A stretch of 12,276 nt of DNA from an uncultured Collinsella sp. (GCA_900554585.1 USHS01000020.1:1-12276); one strand, 5' to 3'; positions 1 to 6,581 are shown, numbered from the stretch's first letter. Notes: generated by a model from the letters alone, not told the origin. Numbers and translations are program-made.

Positions 1-167
1 TCGTAGTAGAAGCCGTTGTCGGTCGCGGGACCGTAGGCAAAGTCGGCTTCGGGATAGAGACGCTTGATGGCCTGCGCCATGATGTGCGCGGCGGAGTGGC
101 GGATGACGTGCGTGACCTCGTCCTGCGGGAGCTCGGCCACCGAACCGTCATTGTAGAGTGCCTTCAT
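1..167 (-). CDS. thrS: Threonyl-tRNA synthetase, N-terminal fragment
   Basis: Only the first 55 codons are in the window; the gene runs off the left edge. The product charges tRNA-Thr with threonine in the cytoplasm. The translation begins [17 protein letters not shown] and reaches [19 protein letters not shown] and [11 protein letters not shown]. These are the start of the ThrS editing domain; His24 and His28 form the HxxxH motif (family knowledge). Only about 22 residues precede the RHS motif, where E. coli ThrS has a TGS domain of about 60 residues, so the TGS domain appears to be missing. The start is supported by an AGGAG ribosome-binding site about 10 bases upstream and by a promoter at 238-265. 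An in-frame ATG lies further upstream at the predicted transcript start. It has no ribosome-binding site and would not supply a TGS-like sequence. The family call is secure; the absence of TGS is read directly from this fragment. Confidence 0.92.
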   Translation of the reverse strand, partial: MKALYNDGSVAELPQDEVTHVIRHSAAHIMAQAIKRLYPEADFAYGPATDNGFYY

Positions 168-194
168 GGGTATGTTTTCTCCTCTCGGATGCCT

Positions 195-237
195 GATGCA
201 AGTGCGTGCGATGCGCTCGGCGTTTTTGACTTGCATC
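195..237 (-). repeat. Inverted repeat in the thrS leader, possible operator or leader hairpin
   Basis: GATGCAAGT at 195-203 and its exact complement ACTTGCATC at 229-237 are separated by 25 bases. The upstream arm abuts the -10 box at 238-243. The repeat therefore starts at or just before the expected transcription start and covers much of the thrS leader. It could be a repressor site overlapping the start or a 5'-leader hairpin. The 9-bp match is seen directly; the function is inferred. Confidence 0.5.
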
Positions 238-265
238 ATTATAGGCAGGTTGCCTTGGTATACAA
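238..265 (-). promoter_or_regulatory. Predicted sigma-70-type promoter of thrS
   Basis: On the minus strand a perfect TATAAT (238-243) lies 16 bp downstream of TTGTAT (260-265, 4 of 6 matches to TTGACA). It would start a leader of about 65 nt before the thrS ATG. That is too short for a T-box riboswitch, so thrS is probably transcribed independently of the upstream zinc-ribbon gene. Confidence 0.7.
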
Positions 266-266
266 G

Positions 267-303
267 CGCCCGCCGCACCTTAATGGCACGGCGGGCGATT
301 TTC
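267..303 (-). terminator. Strong GC hairpin, probable terminator of the zinc-ribbon gene
   Basis: A 13-bp stem (267-279 with 285-297, including two G-T wobble pairs) closes a five-base loop TTAAT. It lies about 100 bp beyond the stop of the 404-835 gene and immediately upstream of the thrS -35 box. That position suits termination between the two genes. The T-run is poor on the minus strand (CTTGTAT) and slightly better on the plus strand (ATTTTC), so it may be a weak or bidirectional terminator. Confidence 0.5.
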
Positions 304-403
304 TACGCATGCTTCATCGTGTGGGGGCGGGGCTGCGGGGCGCGCGCGGCTTGCGCGGGACGCGCGGTGCCCGTGGCCTGCGGCCGGCCCGGCGATGGAT
401 GCG

Positions 404-835
404 TTACTGGATGCGAGTTCGGCAGTAGGGGCAGACCTTCCAGTGCGCGTCGAGCGGGCGATGGCAGCTGGGGCAGACGTTGCGAACCTGGGTGTCGCAC
501 ACGGGGCAGACCACAAAGTCCTTCTCGATGGGGGCGCCGCACTGCGGGCAGGTGCCGTACTGGGCAAGTTGGCGCTCGCGCAGGGCCATGTCCAGCTCCT
601 GCTCCTCGCGGTCGGCCGCGTAGGAATGCGGGCGCAGGACCAGGTAGGCGATGAGGCCCACAAACGGGATGAGGGCAATGATGCCCCATGCCACGTAGGC
701 GCTGGCGCCGCGGCGGCGGGCGTCGATGAACACATAGACGACCGACAGCACATACAGGGCGATGATAAAGCCCACGAAGGCATAGATGACGCCCATAAGC
801 TGCGGCGACATGAGCTCGTTGATGTATTTGGACAT
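404..835 (-). CDS. Small membrane protein with PLDc_N-like helices and a double zinc ribbon
   Basis: The product has 143 residues. Two hydrophobic helices (about residues 14-36 and 46-68) are separated by a basic turn DARRRG. The second helix, WGIIALIPFVGLIAYLVLRP, resembles the two-helix PLDc_N module (PF13396). A charged linker (about 70-92) follows, then two zinc ribbons. The first has Cys96, Cys99, Cys110 and Cys113; the second has Cys121, Cys124, Cys135 and Cys138. All eight ligands are present. The ribbons probably face the cytoplasm. Family members are commonly annotated only as zinc-ribbon proteins, with no established reaction. An AAAGG ribosome-binding site 9 bases before the ATG supports the start. 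The gene is divergent from the 1644 operon, and its upstream region runs into the 937-1473 repeat array. The architecture is clear; the function is unknown. Confidence 0.85.
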   Translation of the reverse strand: MSKYINELMSPQLMGVIYAFVGFIIALYVLSVVYVFIDARRRGASAYVAWGIIALIPFVGLIAYLVLRPHSYAADREEQELDMALRERQLAQYGTCPQCGAPIEKDFVVCPVCDTQVRNVCPSCHRPLDAHWKVCPYCRTRIQ

Positions 836-936
836 TGAGGTGTACCTTTCGGAATAATTACAGTCCGGTCAAGTTTACCACGGGGTTTGTTTATATGGGA
901 CCACGGCTGGGTACGGGGCTGGTGCGGACACAAACA

Positions 937-1473
937 TCTCAATCTGTAACAGTTACTCGGCAAATTCGGGCCTAGGTGTTTCAGAATTAGACAAACCATT
1001 CTCTCCCCGACTTAAATCTCGATCTGTAACATCTTGACTCCAAAATCAGTCCTTACTGTTACAGATCAAGATGAACGGTGAGCCCTCCGTTAAATATCTC
1101 AATCTGTAACAACTAGGGGCCAGAAACCCTTCTATCTGTTACAGATCAAGACAAAGGAAAACGTCCAATCTCAATATCTCAATCTGTAACAGCAACTCGG
1201 CAAAAGCAGGTCTAACTGTTACAGATTTAGACATTCAAAATTGACTGATAGGTTCATCTAAATCTGTAACATCTAGACCCCAAAACGGTCCCCAGATGTT
1301 ACAGATCGAGACAGAAGAATCTCTCCCTGACTTTAAATCTCAATCTGTAACACATAGGACCGATTTTCTCCTCTTACTGTTACAAATCAAGACAAACGGA
1401 GGGCCCGCCTGGCAAACGTCTCGATCTGTAACATCTGGAACCCAGTTCTTCTGCTTACTGTTACAGAACGAGA
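937..1473. repeat. Array of seven 80-bp hairpin units made of alternating 15-bp motifs
   Basis: Left arms (consensus TCTCAATCTGTAACA) start at 937, 1017, 1097, 1177, 1257, 1338 and 1419. Right arms (consensus TGTTACAGATCAAGA, the near complement) start at 977, 1057, 1137, 1217, 1297, 1378 and 1459. Arms are 15 bp, every loop is exactly 25 nt, and inter-unit spacers are 25-26 nt. A motif therefore falls every 40-41 bp in alternating orientation. ATCTGTAACA is identical in all seven left arms. Right arms are slightly more variable, and the first (TGTTTCAGAATTAGA) is the most degenerate. Loops are not identical, but all seven can form an inner stem near loop positions 4-8 with 16-20 (one with a mismatch). 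The array fills the divergent region between the zinc-ribbon gene and the redox operon and has no credible coding. It could be a set of structured RNAs, a multi-site protein-binding region or a BIME-like repeat. The function is unknown. Confidence 0.93.
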
Positions 1474-1492
1474 CAAACCTCTGACACCAGGG

Positions 1493-1540
1493 ACGGCAGA
1501 CGAGGTCACCGATGGTCCTGAGTCTCCCCTCGCCTGCCGT
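1493..1540. repeat. Long inverted repeat in the leader region of the redox operon
   Basis: ACGGCAG (1493-1499) and CGAGG (1501-1505) pair with CCTCG (1528-1532) and CTGCCGT (1534-1540). This gives a 12-bp stem with one A-C mismatch and a loop of about 22 nt. It starts 20 bp after the last array unit. A second smaller inverted repeat follows: GCAGCGG at 1549-1555 with CCGCTGC at 1573-1579. Neither has a T-run. They could end an array transcript or act as leader structure for the 1644 operon; which is not decidable here. Confidence 0.5.
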
Positions 1541-1611
1541 TGGCGGATGCAGCGGGGCTGTTCGCCGCATTGCCGCTGCGCTGGGGGCGTGCAGACCGTA
1601 GGATAGTCCTA

Positions 1612-1626
1612 TTGACAGCCTGTCAA
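1612..1626. promoter_or_regulatory. Perfect 15-bp dyad, candidate operator of the redox operon
   Basis: TTGACAG-C-CTGTCAA is an exact palindrome with 7-bp arms, ending 17 bp before the GTG start at 1644. A weak -10-like TAGGAT lies at 1599-1604, which would put transcription start inside the dyad, a classic repressor position. No good -35 is visible, so the promoter assignment is tentative. The TTGACA inside the dyad is too close to the gene to be a -35 with a plausible -10. Confidence 0.5.
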
Positions 1627-1643
1627 CTTGTCTGGGAGGCACC

Positions 1644-3107
1644 GTGGCAGAAATGTTTGATATCGCAATTGTAGGCGCGGGCATCACCGGGTGGGCCATC
1701 GCGCGGCAGCTCGCGCGCTATGACCTGTCCATTTGCGTGGTCGAAGCGGCCAACGACATCGCCCTGGGCGCGTCGAAGGCCAACGGCGGTCTGGTGCACG
1801 CCGGCTACGATCCGGCGCCGGGCACCGTAAAGGCGCAGGTCAACGCCCGTGGTTGCGAGCTATATGGCACGTGGGCCCAGGAGCTAGGCTTTTTGTTCCG
1901 CCGCACCGGGTCGATGGTGCTGGGCTTCAACGACGAAGACCAGGCGCACCTGGAGAAGCTGCGCAGCAATGGGCTGGCAAACGGCGTGCCAGAGCTGTCG
2001 ATTATCGGCCCCGAGCGCATCCACGAGCTGGAGCTGCGCGCGAGTGCCCAGGCCACGTGCGCGTTGTGGTGCCCTTCGACTGGTTACGTCGACCCGTTTG
2101 AAGTGGCCATCGCCGCGCTGGAGAACGCCGTTGCCAACGGGGTGACGTTTATGCGGTCCGCGCCGGTGAAAGCGATTGAGGTTGCTGGCGGCGAGGCTGC
2201 AGACGGGGCTGCGCACTTTACGCTGACGACGCCCGCCGGCGACGTGCGTTGCCGTTACCTGATCAACGCCGCGGGCAACGGCGCCGCGGACATCTCGCAT
2301 ATGGCGGGCGCCGAGGACTTCCAGATGGTCTGGCGCCAGGGCAACATTGTGGTACTGGACAAGGAACCACGCGCGCTCATGCCACTCTATCCCGTTCCCA
2401 CGCCGGTGTCCAAAGGCGTTATCGTCACGGGCACCGTGCACGGCAACACCGTGATCACCGCGACCGCCGCCGTGCGCGAGCCCGGCGACACGCAAACCTA
2501 TGCGAGCGATGTCGATGCGCTGCTGAGCGGCGCGCGCAAGCTGGTGCCCGATCTAGACACGCGTCGCGTGGTGCGCGCGTTTGCCGGCGGTCGCCCGGTC
2601 ATTAAGGGAACGAACGACTTTTTTATTGGGCAGTCCGCCGTGGTGCCAGGGCTGTTCCAGGCGGCAGGTATTCAGTCGCCGGGCGTGGCAAGCGCGCCGG
2701 CCATTGCCGAGCGCATGGAGCAGGCGCTGCGCGATGCCGGCGTGGCCCTGCGCGAACGGGACGATTGGGACTCGATACGCCGCGCGCCGGACGACTTTGA
2801 CCGTGCACCGCTTGCACGCAAGGAAGAGCTCATTGAGTCCGACCCTGCATGGGGGCAGATCGTCTGCCGCTGCGAGACTGTACCCGAGGCCGAAATTGTG
2901 GCCGCGATTCGACGCCGCCCGGGTGCGGTTTCGGTCGAGGGTGTCAAGCGCCGCTGCCGCGCGGGCATGGGCCGCTGCCAGAGCGGCTTTTGCCAGAGCC
3001 GCGTGGTGGCGATTCTGGCCCGAGAGCTGGGCTGCGACCCCAGCGAGGTGCTGCTGGAGGACACTGGCTCGTGGCTCGTTGAGGGACCTTTGAAGGGGGT
3101 GCGCTAG
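1644..3107 (+). CDS. GlpA-like FAD-dependent dehydrogenase with C-terminal [2Fe-2S] domain
   Basis: The product has 487 residues. It belongs to the DAO/GlpA/LhgO superfamily, which oxidises glycerol 3-phosphate or 2-hydroxyacids and passes electrons onward. The FAD Rossmann motif GAGITG is at residues 11-16, with acidic Glu34 at the end of the second strand. Further conserved DAO segments include [14 protein letters not shown] and [16 protein letters not shown]. The C-terminus (about 400-487) is a BFD-like [2Fe-2S] domain with Cys408-x-Cys410 and [13 protein letters not shown] (Cys438, Cys445, Cys450). The likely ligands are 408, 410, 445 and 450. A GGGAGG site 4 bases before the GTG at 1644 suggests that start; the in-frame ATG at 1653 is an alternative. 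It is first in a three-gene operon with one base to the next gene. It resembles the anaerobic glycerol-3-phosphate dehydrogenase of Firmicutes, but substrate cannot be fixed from sequence: no glpK or glpF is nearby. Confidence 0.88.
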   Translation: MAEMFDIAIVGAGITGWAIARQLARYDLSICVVEAANDIALGASKANGGLVHAGYDPAPGTVKAQVNARGCELYGTWAQELGFLFRRTGSMVLGFNDEDQAHLEKLRSNGLANGVPELSIIGPERIHELELRASAQATCALWCPSTGYVDPFEVAIAALENAVANGVTFMRSAPVKAIEVAGGEAADGAAHFTLTTPAGDVRCRYLINAAGNGAADISHMAGAEDFQMVWRQGNIVVLDKEPRALMPLYPVPTPVSKGVIVTGTVHGNTVITATAAVREPGDTQTYASDVDALLSGARKLVPDLDTRRVVRAFAGGRPVIKGTNDFFIGQSAVVPGLFQAAGIQSPGVASAPAIAERMEQALRDAGVALRERDDWDSIRRAPDDFDRAPLARKEELIESDPAWGQIVCRCETVPEAEIVAAIRRRPGAVSVEGVKRRCRAGMGRCQSGFCQSRVVAILARELGCDPSEVLLEDTGSWLVEGPLKGVR

Positions 3108-3108
3108 G

Positions 3109-4476
3109 ATGGCGAGCTTTGAAGTGAATGCCACGATCGCGGCGGACGGCGCCGACGAGGCAGTGCCAACACAGGCGTTCGACGTGGTCGTTATCGGCGG
3201 CGGACCTGCCGGCATGGCTGCCGCACTTGCCGCGCATAAGGCCGGCGTGCGCGTGGCTATCGTGGAGCGCGAGCAACACTTGGGCGGCATCCTGCGCCAG
3301 TGCATTCACCCCGGCTTTGGGTTGTCGCACTTTAAGCAGGAGCTCACCGGCCCCGAGTATGCGCAGCGCTTTATCGACCAGGTGTGCGCGACCGACATCG
3401 TGCTGTTCTTGGACAGCATGGTGCTTGGGATTGATTCGGGCGAGTCCACGGAAGACGCCGCGGTCCACACCGTCACGCTCATGAGCCCCGCCGGTATGCT
3501 GCAGCTCACTGGGCGTGCGGTCGTCCTTGCCATGGGTTGCCGCGAGCGCACCCGCAGCGAGATCAAGATTCCCGGCAGCCGACCTGCCGGCGTGTTTACG
3601 GCCGGTCTGGCGCAGCGATACATCAATATCGAGAACCTCAAACCCGGCTCGCGCGCCGTCATTTTGGGCTCGGGCGACATTGGGCTCATCATGGCGCGCC
3701 GCTGCACGCTCGAGGGGATTTCGGTCGAGGGCGTGTATGAGCTCATGCCGTACGCCAACGGCCTGCGCCGCAACGTCAAGAACTGCCTGGACGATTTTGG
3801 CATTCCGCTGCACCTGTCCACCACCGTGACGCGCGTGATCGGTCGCGACCGCGTGGAGGCGGTCGAGGTGAGTCAGGTCGACGAGCACCTGGCACCCATT
3901 CCGGGGACCGAGCGCGTTGTTCCGTGCGACACGCTACTGCTTTCGGTGGGCCTGATTCCCGAGAACGAGCTTTCGGTTGCCGCGGGCGTGGAGCTGGACC
4001 CACGCACGCGCGGCGCCGTGGTTGACCAGAGTCTGCAGACGGGCGTGCCGGGCATATTTGCCTGCGGCAACGTGCTGCACGTGCACGATCTGGCCGACAA
4101 TGTGACGACCGAGTCCGAGCGTGCCGGTGCGGCTGCGGCGGCGTGGGCGCTGGGGAGCGGCACGGTTGCCGATGCGGAAGCTGCGGACGCGGGTTGCCAG
4201 CTCACGGTCTCCCCCGCCGGCATCGCAGGCTACGCACTGCCGGGCCGCATTACGACCGTCGGGCTCACCAAGCTCAACTTCCGCGTACGCCGACCGATCG
4301 ACGCCGCCCGGGTGCGCATTCTGACAGGTGACGAGGAACTGTTTGCGGGCAAGGTCCGCCCGTTTAAACCGAGCGTCATGGAAAGCTTCCCGCTACCGGC
4401 AAAGGTGATTCAACGCGCACTCGACCTAGGCGCCAGCGAGATTGTCCTGTCCGTCGATCCCATTGAGGAGGCGTAA
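3109..4476 (+). CDS. FAD/NAD-dependent oxidoreductase, partner of the GlpA-like enzyme
   Basis: The product has 455 residues and belongs to the pyridine nucleotide-disulfide oxidoreductase class. A first dinucleotide motif GGGPAG is at residues 30-35 (FAD), followed by [14 protein letters not shown] with Cys65. A second motif GSGDIG is at 187-192, where an NAD(P)H-binding fold would sit. The late FAD segment [26 protein letters not shown] is typical of the family that accompanies GlpA-like enzymes. There is a non-conserved N-terminal extension of about 20 residues. It starts one base after the upstream stop, with an AAGGGGG ribosome-binding site 9 bases before the ATG, so the genes are probably translationally coupled. 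It probably moves electrons between the upstream dehydrogenase and NAD(H) or another carrier; this is inferred from context. The fold is well supported; substrate and direction are not. Confidence 0.88.
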   Translation: MASFEVNATIAADGADEAVPTQAFDVVVIGGGPAGMAAALAAHKAGVRVAIVEREQHLGGILRQCIHPGFGLSHFKQELTGPEYAQRFIDQVCATDIVLFLDSMVLGIDSGESTEDAAVHTVTLMSPAGMLQLTGRAVVLAMGCRERTRSEIKIPGSRPAGVFTAGLAQRYINIENLKPGSRAVILGSGDIGLIMARRCTLEGISVEGVYELMPYANGLRRNVKNCLDDFGIPLHLSTTVTRVIGRDRVEAVEVSQVDEHLAPIPGTERVVPCDTLLLSVGLIPENELSVAAGVELDPRTRGAVVDQSLQTGVPGIFACGNVLHVHDLADNVTTESERAGAAAAAWALGSGTVADAEAADAGCQLTVSPAGIAGYALPGRITTVGLTKLNFRVRRPIDAARVRILTGDEELFAGKVRPFKPSVMESFPLPAKVIQRALDLGASEIVLSVDPIEEA

Positions 4477-4480
4477 GGCC

Positions 4481-4879
4481 ATGAGCATAAACGCGATCGA
4501 AACGCTGCAGTTCAACTGCACCACCTGCCCCTCCGAATGCCTCCTGACCGTGGAGGTGGAGCGCGACGCAGACGGTGCCGTGGTAGAGGTGCGCTCCGTG
4601 GCCGGCAACAGCTGCCCGCGCGGCGATAAGTTCGCGCATCAGGAGCTCACCTGCCCCATGCGCGTGCTCACCACCACCGTAGCCGTATCCGGCGGCGACG
4701 AGGCGCTGCTACCCGTGCGCACGGCCGAAGCCATCCCGCTGTCACTCCATGCCCAAGCCATGGACCTCATTCGCGGCCTGGTCGTCGACGCCCCCATCCG
4801 CATGAGCGATGAAGTCCTCCCCAACCTCCTAGACACCGGTACCGACCTCATAGCCAGCATGGACATCGACCCAGCCTAG
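4481..4879 (+). CDS. DUF1667 cysteine-motif protein of the redox operon
   Basis: The product has 132 residues and starts MSINAIETLQFNC. The start follows GAGGAG by 10 bases, and the upstream stop is 4 bases away. A reading frame is open further upstream, but the ribosome-binding site and family length favour 4481. Cysteines lie at 13, 16 and 20 (CTTCPSEC), 45 (CPRG) and 58 (CPMR), and the segment LTCPMRVLTTTV is typical of DUF1667 (PF07892). This small protein is regularly the third gene after a GlpA-like dehydrogenase and an FAD oxidoreductase in anaerobes. The clustered cysteines suggest an Fe-S or metal centre acting as an electron-transfer subunit. That role is an inference from gene context; I know of no direct biochemical assignment. 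Confidence 0.88.
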   Translation: MSINAIETLQFNCTTCPSECLLTVEVERDADGAVVEVRSVAGNSCPRGDKFAHQELTCPMRVLTTTVAVSGGDEALLPVRTAEAIPLSLHAQAMDLIRGLVVDAPIRMSDEVLPNLLDTGTDLIASMDIDPA

Positions 4880-4912
4880 GTAGCTCATTTGGGATGGAGC
4901 TCTTTAGCTACC
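4879..4912. repeat. Short inverted repeat just after the redox operon
   Basis: GGTAGCT (4879-4885) and AGCTACC (4906-4912) form a perfect 7-bp stem that begins on the last base of the DUF1667 stop codon. A nested alternative pairs AGCTC with GAGCT. No T-run follows, so at best it is a weak or Rho-assisted operon end. Its loop contains a variant of the ATTTGGGAYGG motif found at 5206-5224 and 6765-6783. Confidence 0.4.
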
Positions 4913-4938
4913 CCGCCATCCACCTCGCCCCTCCTCAA

Positions 4939-5001
4939 TTGCGGTGAAATAGTTCCTGATTTCCGCCAAAACCCCGGCATCCAGGAACTATTCCACCGCA
5001 A
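4939..5001. repeat. Intergenic palindrome R, copy 1
   Basis: The left arm TTGCGGTGAAATAGTTCCTG (4939-4958) is complementary to 4982-5001 over 20 bp with a single A-C mismatch, around a 23-nt loop. A second copy is at 6475-6541 with near-identical arms but an unrelated loop. Both sit downstream of a plus-strand gene and about 40 bp before an E element. Confidence 0.9.
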
Positions 5002-5045
5002 CTATCCTTGGAATTGGTATTTAGCTTGTGCCTACTTTAGTGCCA

Positions 5046-5205
5046 TTTCAAAACTATGCCGGATTACGGGGCTGATTCGGAGACCCCCATCCATACCGGC
5101 AATTTTCGATTTTTGATAAGCCGTCTACCTGCGGTTTTAATTTCGCGATTTTTCCCATGGTCAAGTAATACAGGTTCAGCCCCGTAATCCGCCATAGTTT
5201 TGAAA
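5046..5205. repeat. Intergenic element E, copy 1: conserved core in long inverted arms
   Basis: Arms 5046-5075 and 5176-5205 are complementary at 29 of 30 positions (starting TTTCAAAACTATGCC and ending GGCGGATTATGG-type complement at the far side). Between them is a 35-bp core (5115-5149, beginning GATAAGCC and ending TTTCGCGAT). The core matches 34 of 35 bases in copy 2 at 6652-6686. The arms of the two copies are largely different in sequence yet each is self-complementary. Minus-strand translation of the core gives IAKLKPQVDGLS in both copies, but the frame shows no start or ribosome-binding site and reads through the stem, so I treat it as non-coding. Function is unknown. Confidence 0.85.
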
Positions 5206-5224
5206 GCAGCCCATTTGGGACGGG
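5206..5224 (+). repeat. 19-bp dispersed motif W (plus orientation)
   Basis: GCAGCCCATTTGGGACGGG abuts the right arm of element E copy 1. It matches the reverse complement of 6765-6783 at 18 of 19 positions. A weaker version lies at 4882-4898. The rest of the gap up to the peptidase gene (5225-5361) holds no clear promoter or hairpin apart from the ribosome-binding site at 5351-5355. Confidence 0.6.
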
Positions 5225-5361
5225 TCTCTTATGACTACTTTTGCCCGAATGTTCGCTAGGCTGGCCATGCCAAGAAGTGTCCCGAAGTGCCGGCATAAAA
5301 GAAACGTCCCTATCTGCTGGGCATGGGATACCATGGTGGCACCCTAGCGAAAGGATGTTTC

Positions 5362-6450
5362 ATGGCACATGTCGATGACCAGCGTGTGGCGCGCGTGCTC
5401 GATGCGCTCGAGGCTCAGCACCCCGGCGCGCAGCTGCTTGTAAACGACCCGTGGTCGATCTACTATCTGACCGGCTTTTATGCCGATATGTTCGAGCGTT
5501 TTTGTGGCGTGCTGCTCGCGCGCGACAGCGAGCCCGTGATCTTGGTCAACGCGCTACATCAGCTGCCCGAGTATGACAATGCCCGCGTCGCGTATCACAA
5601 CGACACCGACGTCGTGACCGACGCCACCGCACGCGAGGTCAATCCCGCCAAGCCCCTCGGCATCGATACCGTTATGCGCTCCGGCTTTTTGATGCCCCTT
5701 ATGGATCGTCACGCCGCGAGCGAGTTCTTCCTGGGCGACTTTGCCGTCACCGCCGCACGCACCCACAAGGATGAGGCCGAGCAGGAGCTCATGCGCGCGT
5801 CCTCGGCCGCTAACGACGCCGTGATGGCCGACGCTATCAAGCTCGTTCACGAGGGCGTGACGGAGCGCGAAATTGCCGACCAGATGCTCGGCCTGTACCG
5901 CAAGCACAACTGCGAGGGCTTTAGCTTTCCGCCCATCGTGAGCTTTGGCGCCAACGCCGGCGACCCGCATCACGAGCCCGACGACACCGTACTCAAGCGC
6001 GGCAACGTGGTGCTGTTCGACATTGGCGGGCGTCGTCGCAACTACTGCTCGGACATGACGCGCACATTCTTTTGGGGCGAGCCGGACGAGGAGACGGCAC
6101 ACATCTACGACATTGTGCGCCGCGCCAACGAGGCCGCCGAGGCGCTCATCGCACCGGGCGTGCGCATGTGCGACCTGGACCGCGCCGCGCGCGACGTGAT
6201 TGAGGATGCGGGCTACGGCAAGTACTTCACGCATCGCTTGGGCCACTCAATCGGCCTGCAGGACCACGAACCGGGCGACGTTTCGCTCGTCAACGAGCAG
6301 GTCGTAGAGCCGGGCATGACGTTCTCTATCGAGCCGGGCATCTACCTCCCCGGCCGCACCGGCGTCCGCATCGAAGACCTTGCCCTGGTCACCGAGTCCG
6401 GCGTCGAGATTCTCAACGCCTACCCCCACGACCCAGTCCGCCTAGACTAG
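5362..6450 (+). CDS. M24B family Xaa-Pro dipeptidase/aminopeptidase P-like peptidase
   Basis: The product has 362 residues and is a cytoplasmic metallopeptidase cleaving peptide bonds before proline. The N-terminal creatinase-like domain (about 1-130, including NDPWSIYYLTGFYADMFERF) precedes the pita-bread catalytic domain (about 140-362). All five metal ligands are present: Asp220 (LFDIGG), Asp231 (YCSDMTRTFF), His295 (HRLGHSIGL), Glu324 (FSIEPGIY) and Glu338 (VRIEDL). The size suits bacterial PepQ-type enzymes. The start MAHVDDQR is chosen because AAGGA lies 6 bases upstream; an open frame extends 13 codons further without a ribosome-binding site. The gene stands alone, flanked on both sides by the R and E repeat elements, and a strong plus-strand terminator lies at 6613-6644. 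Dipeptidase versus aminopeptidase specificity cannot be separated by sight. Confidence 0.93.
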   Translation: MAHVDDQRVARVLDALEAQHPGAQLLVNDPWSIYYLTGFYADMFERFCGVLLARDSEPVILVNALHQLPEYDNARVAYHNDTDVVTDATAREVNPAKPLGIDTVMRSGFLMPLMDRHAASEFFLGDFAVTAARTHKDEAEQELMRASSAANDAVMADAIKLVHEGVTEREIADQMLGLYRKHNCEGFSFPPIVSFGANAGDPHHEPDDTVLKRGNVVLFDIGGRRRNYCSDMTRTFFWGEPDEETAHIYDIVRRANEAAEALIAPGVRMCDLDRAARDVIEDAGYGKYFTHRLGHSIGLQDHEPGDVSLVNEQVVEPGMTFSIEPGIYLPGRTGVRIEDLALVTESGVEILNAYPHDPVRLD

Positions 6451-6474
6451 CCCCTTCCCAATAGCCCCTCAAAA

Positions 6475-6541
6475 AGTTGCGGTGGAATAGTCCCCCGATT
6501 GGCCCACAGAGGCATAATCCAGGAACTATTTCACCGCAACT
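6475..6541. repeat. Intergenic palindrome R, copy 2
   Basis: The left arm AGTTGCGGTGGAATAGTCCC (6475-6494) pairs with 6522-6541 at 18 of 20 Watson-Crick positions; one of the other two is a G-T wobble. The loop is 27 nt. The arms are nearly the same as copy 1 at 4939-5001, but the loops differ, as expected for an element conserved for its stem. It begins 24 bp after the peptidase stop. Confidence 0.9.
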
Positions 6542-6581
6542 GCCATGGGGCTAAGTCGGCCAATTTGACAGTCTAGAGATG

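Noticed and set aside
168..403. T-box riboswitch upstream of thrS
   Set aside because: A partial match to the T-box tail (GGGCACCGCG on the minus strand near 364-373) exists, but it is upstream of a good promoter with perfect TATAAT at 238-243, and the remaining leader of about 65 nt is too short.
937..1473. CRISPR array
   Set aside because: Repeats are only 15 bp and alternate in orientation, spacers resemble one another in part, and there are no cas genes. It is better described as tandem hairpin units.
1296..1484. 62-codon open frame within the array
   Set aside because: It is made of translated repeat arms (repeated LLLLQ-type peptide) with no ribosome-binding site; the conserved feature is pairing, not coding.
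1612..1617. TTGACA as the -35 box of the redox operon
   Set aside because: A -10 at the right spacing would fall on the ribosome-binding site, where no TATAAT-like sequence exists; the hexamer is half of a perfect dyad.
5054..5296. Small minus-strand protein in E copy 1, and a similar one at 6597-6794 in E copy 2, sharing IAKLKPQVDGLS
   Set aside because: Similarity is limited to the 35-bp core, the frames run through the hairpin arms, and no ribosome-binding sites are seen. It is most likely a by-product of the repeated element.
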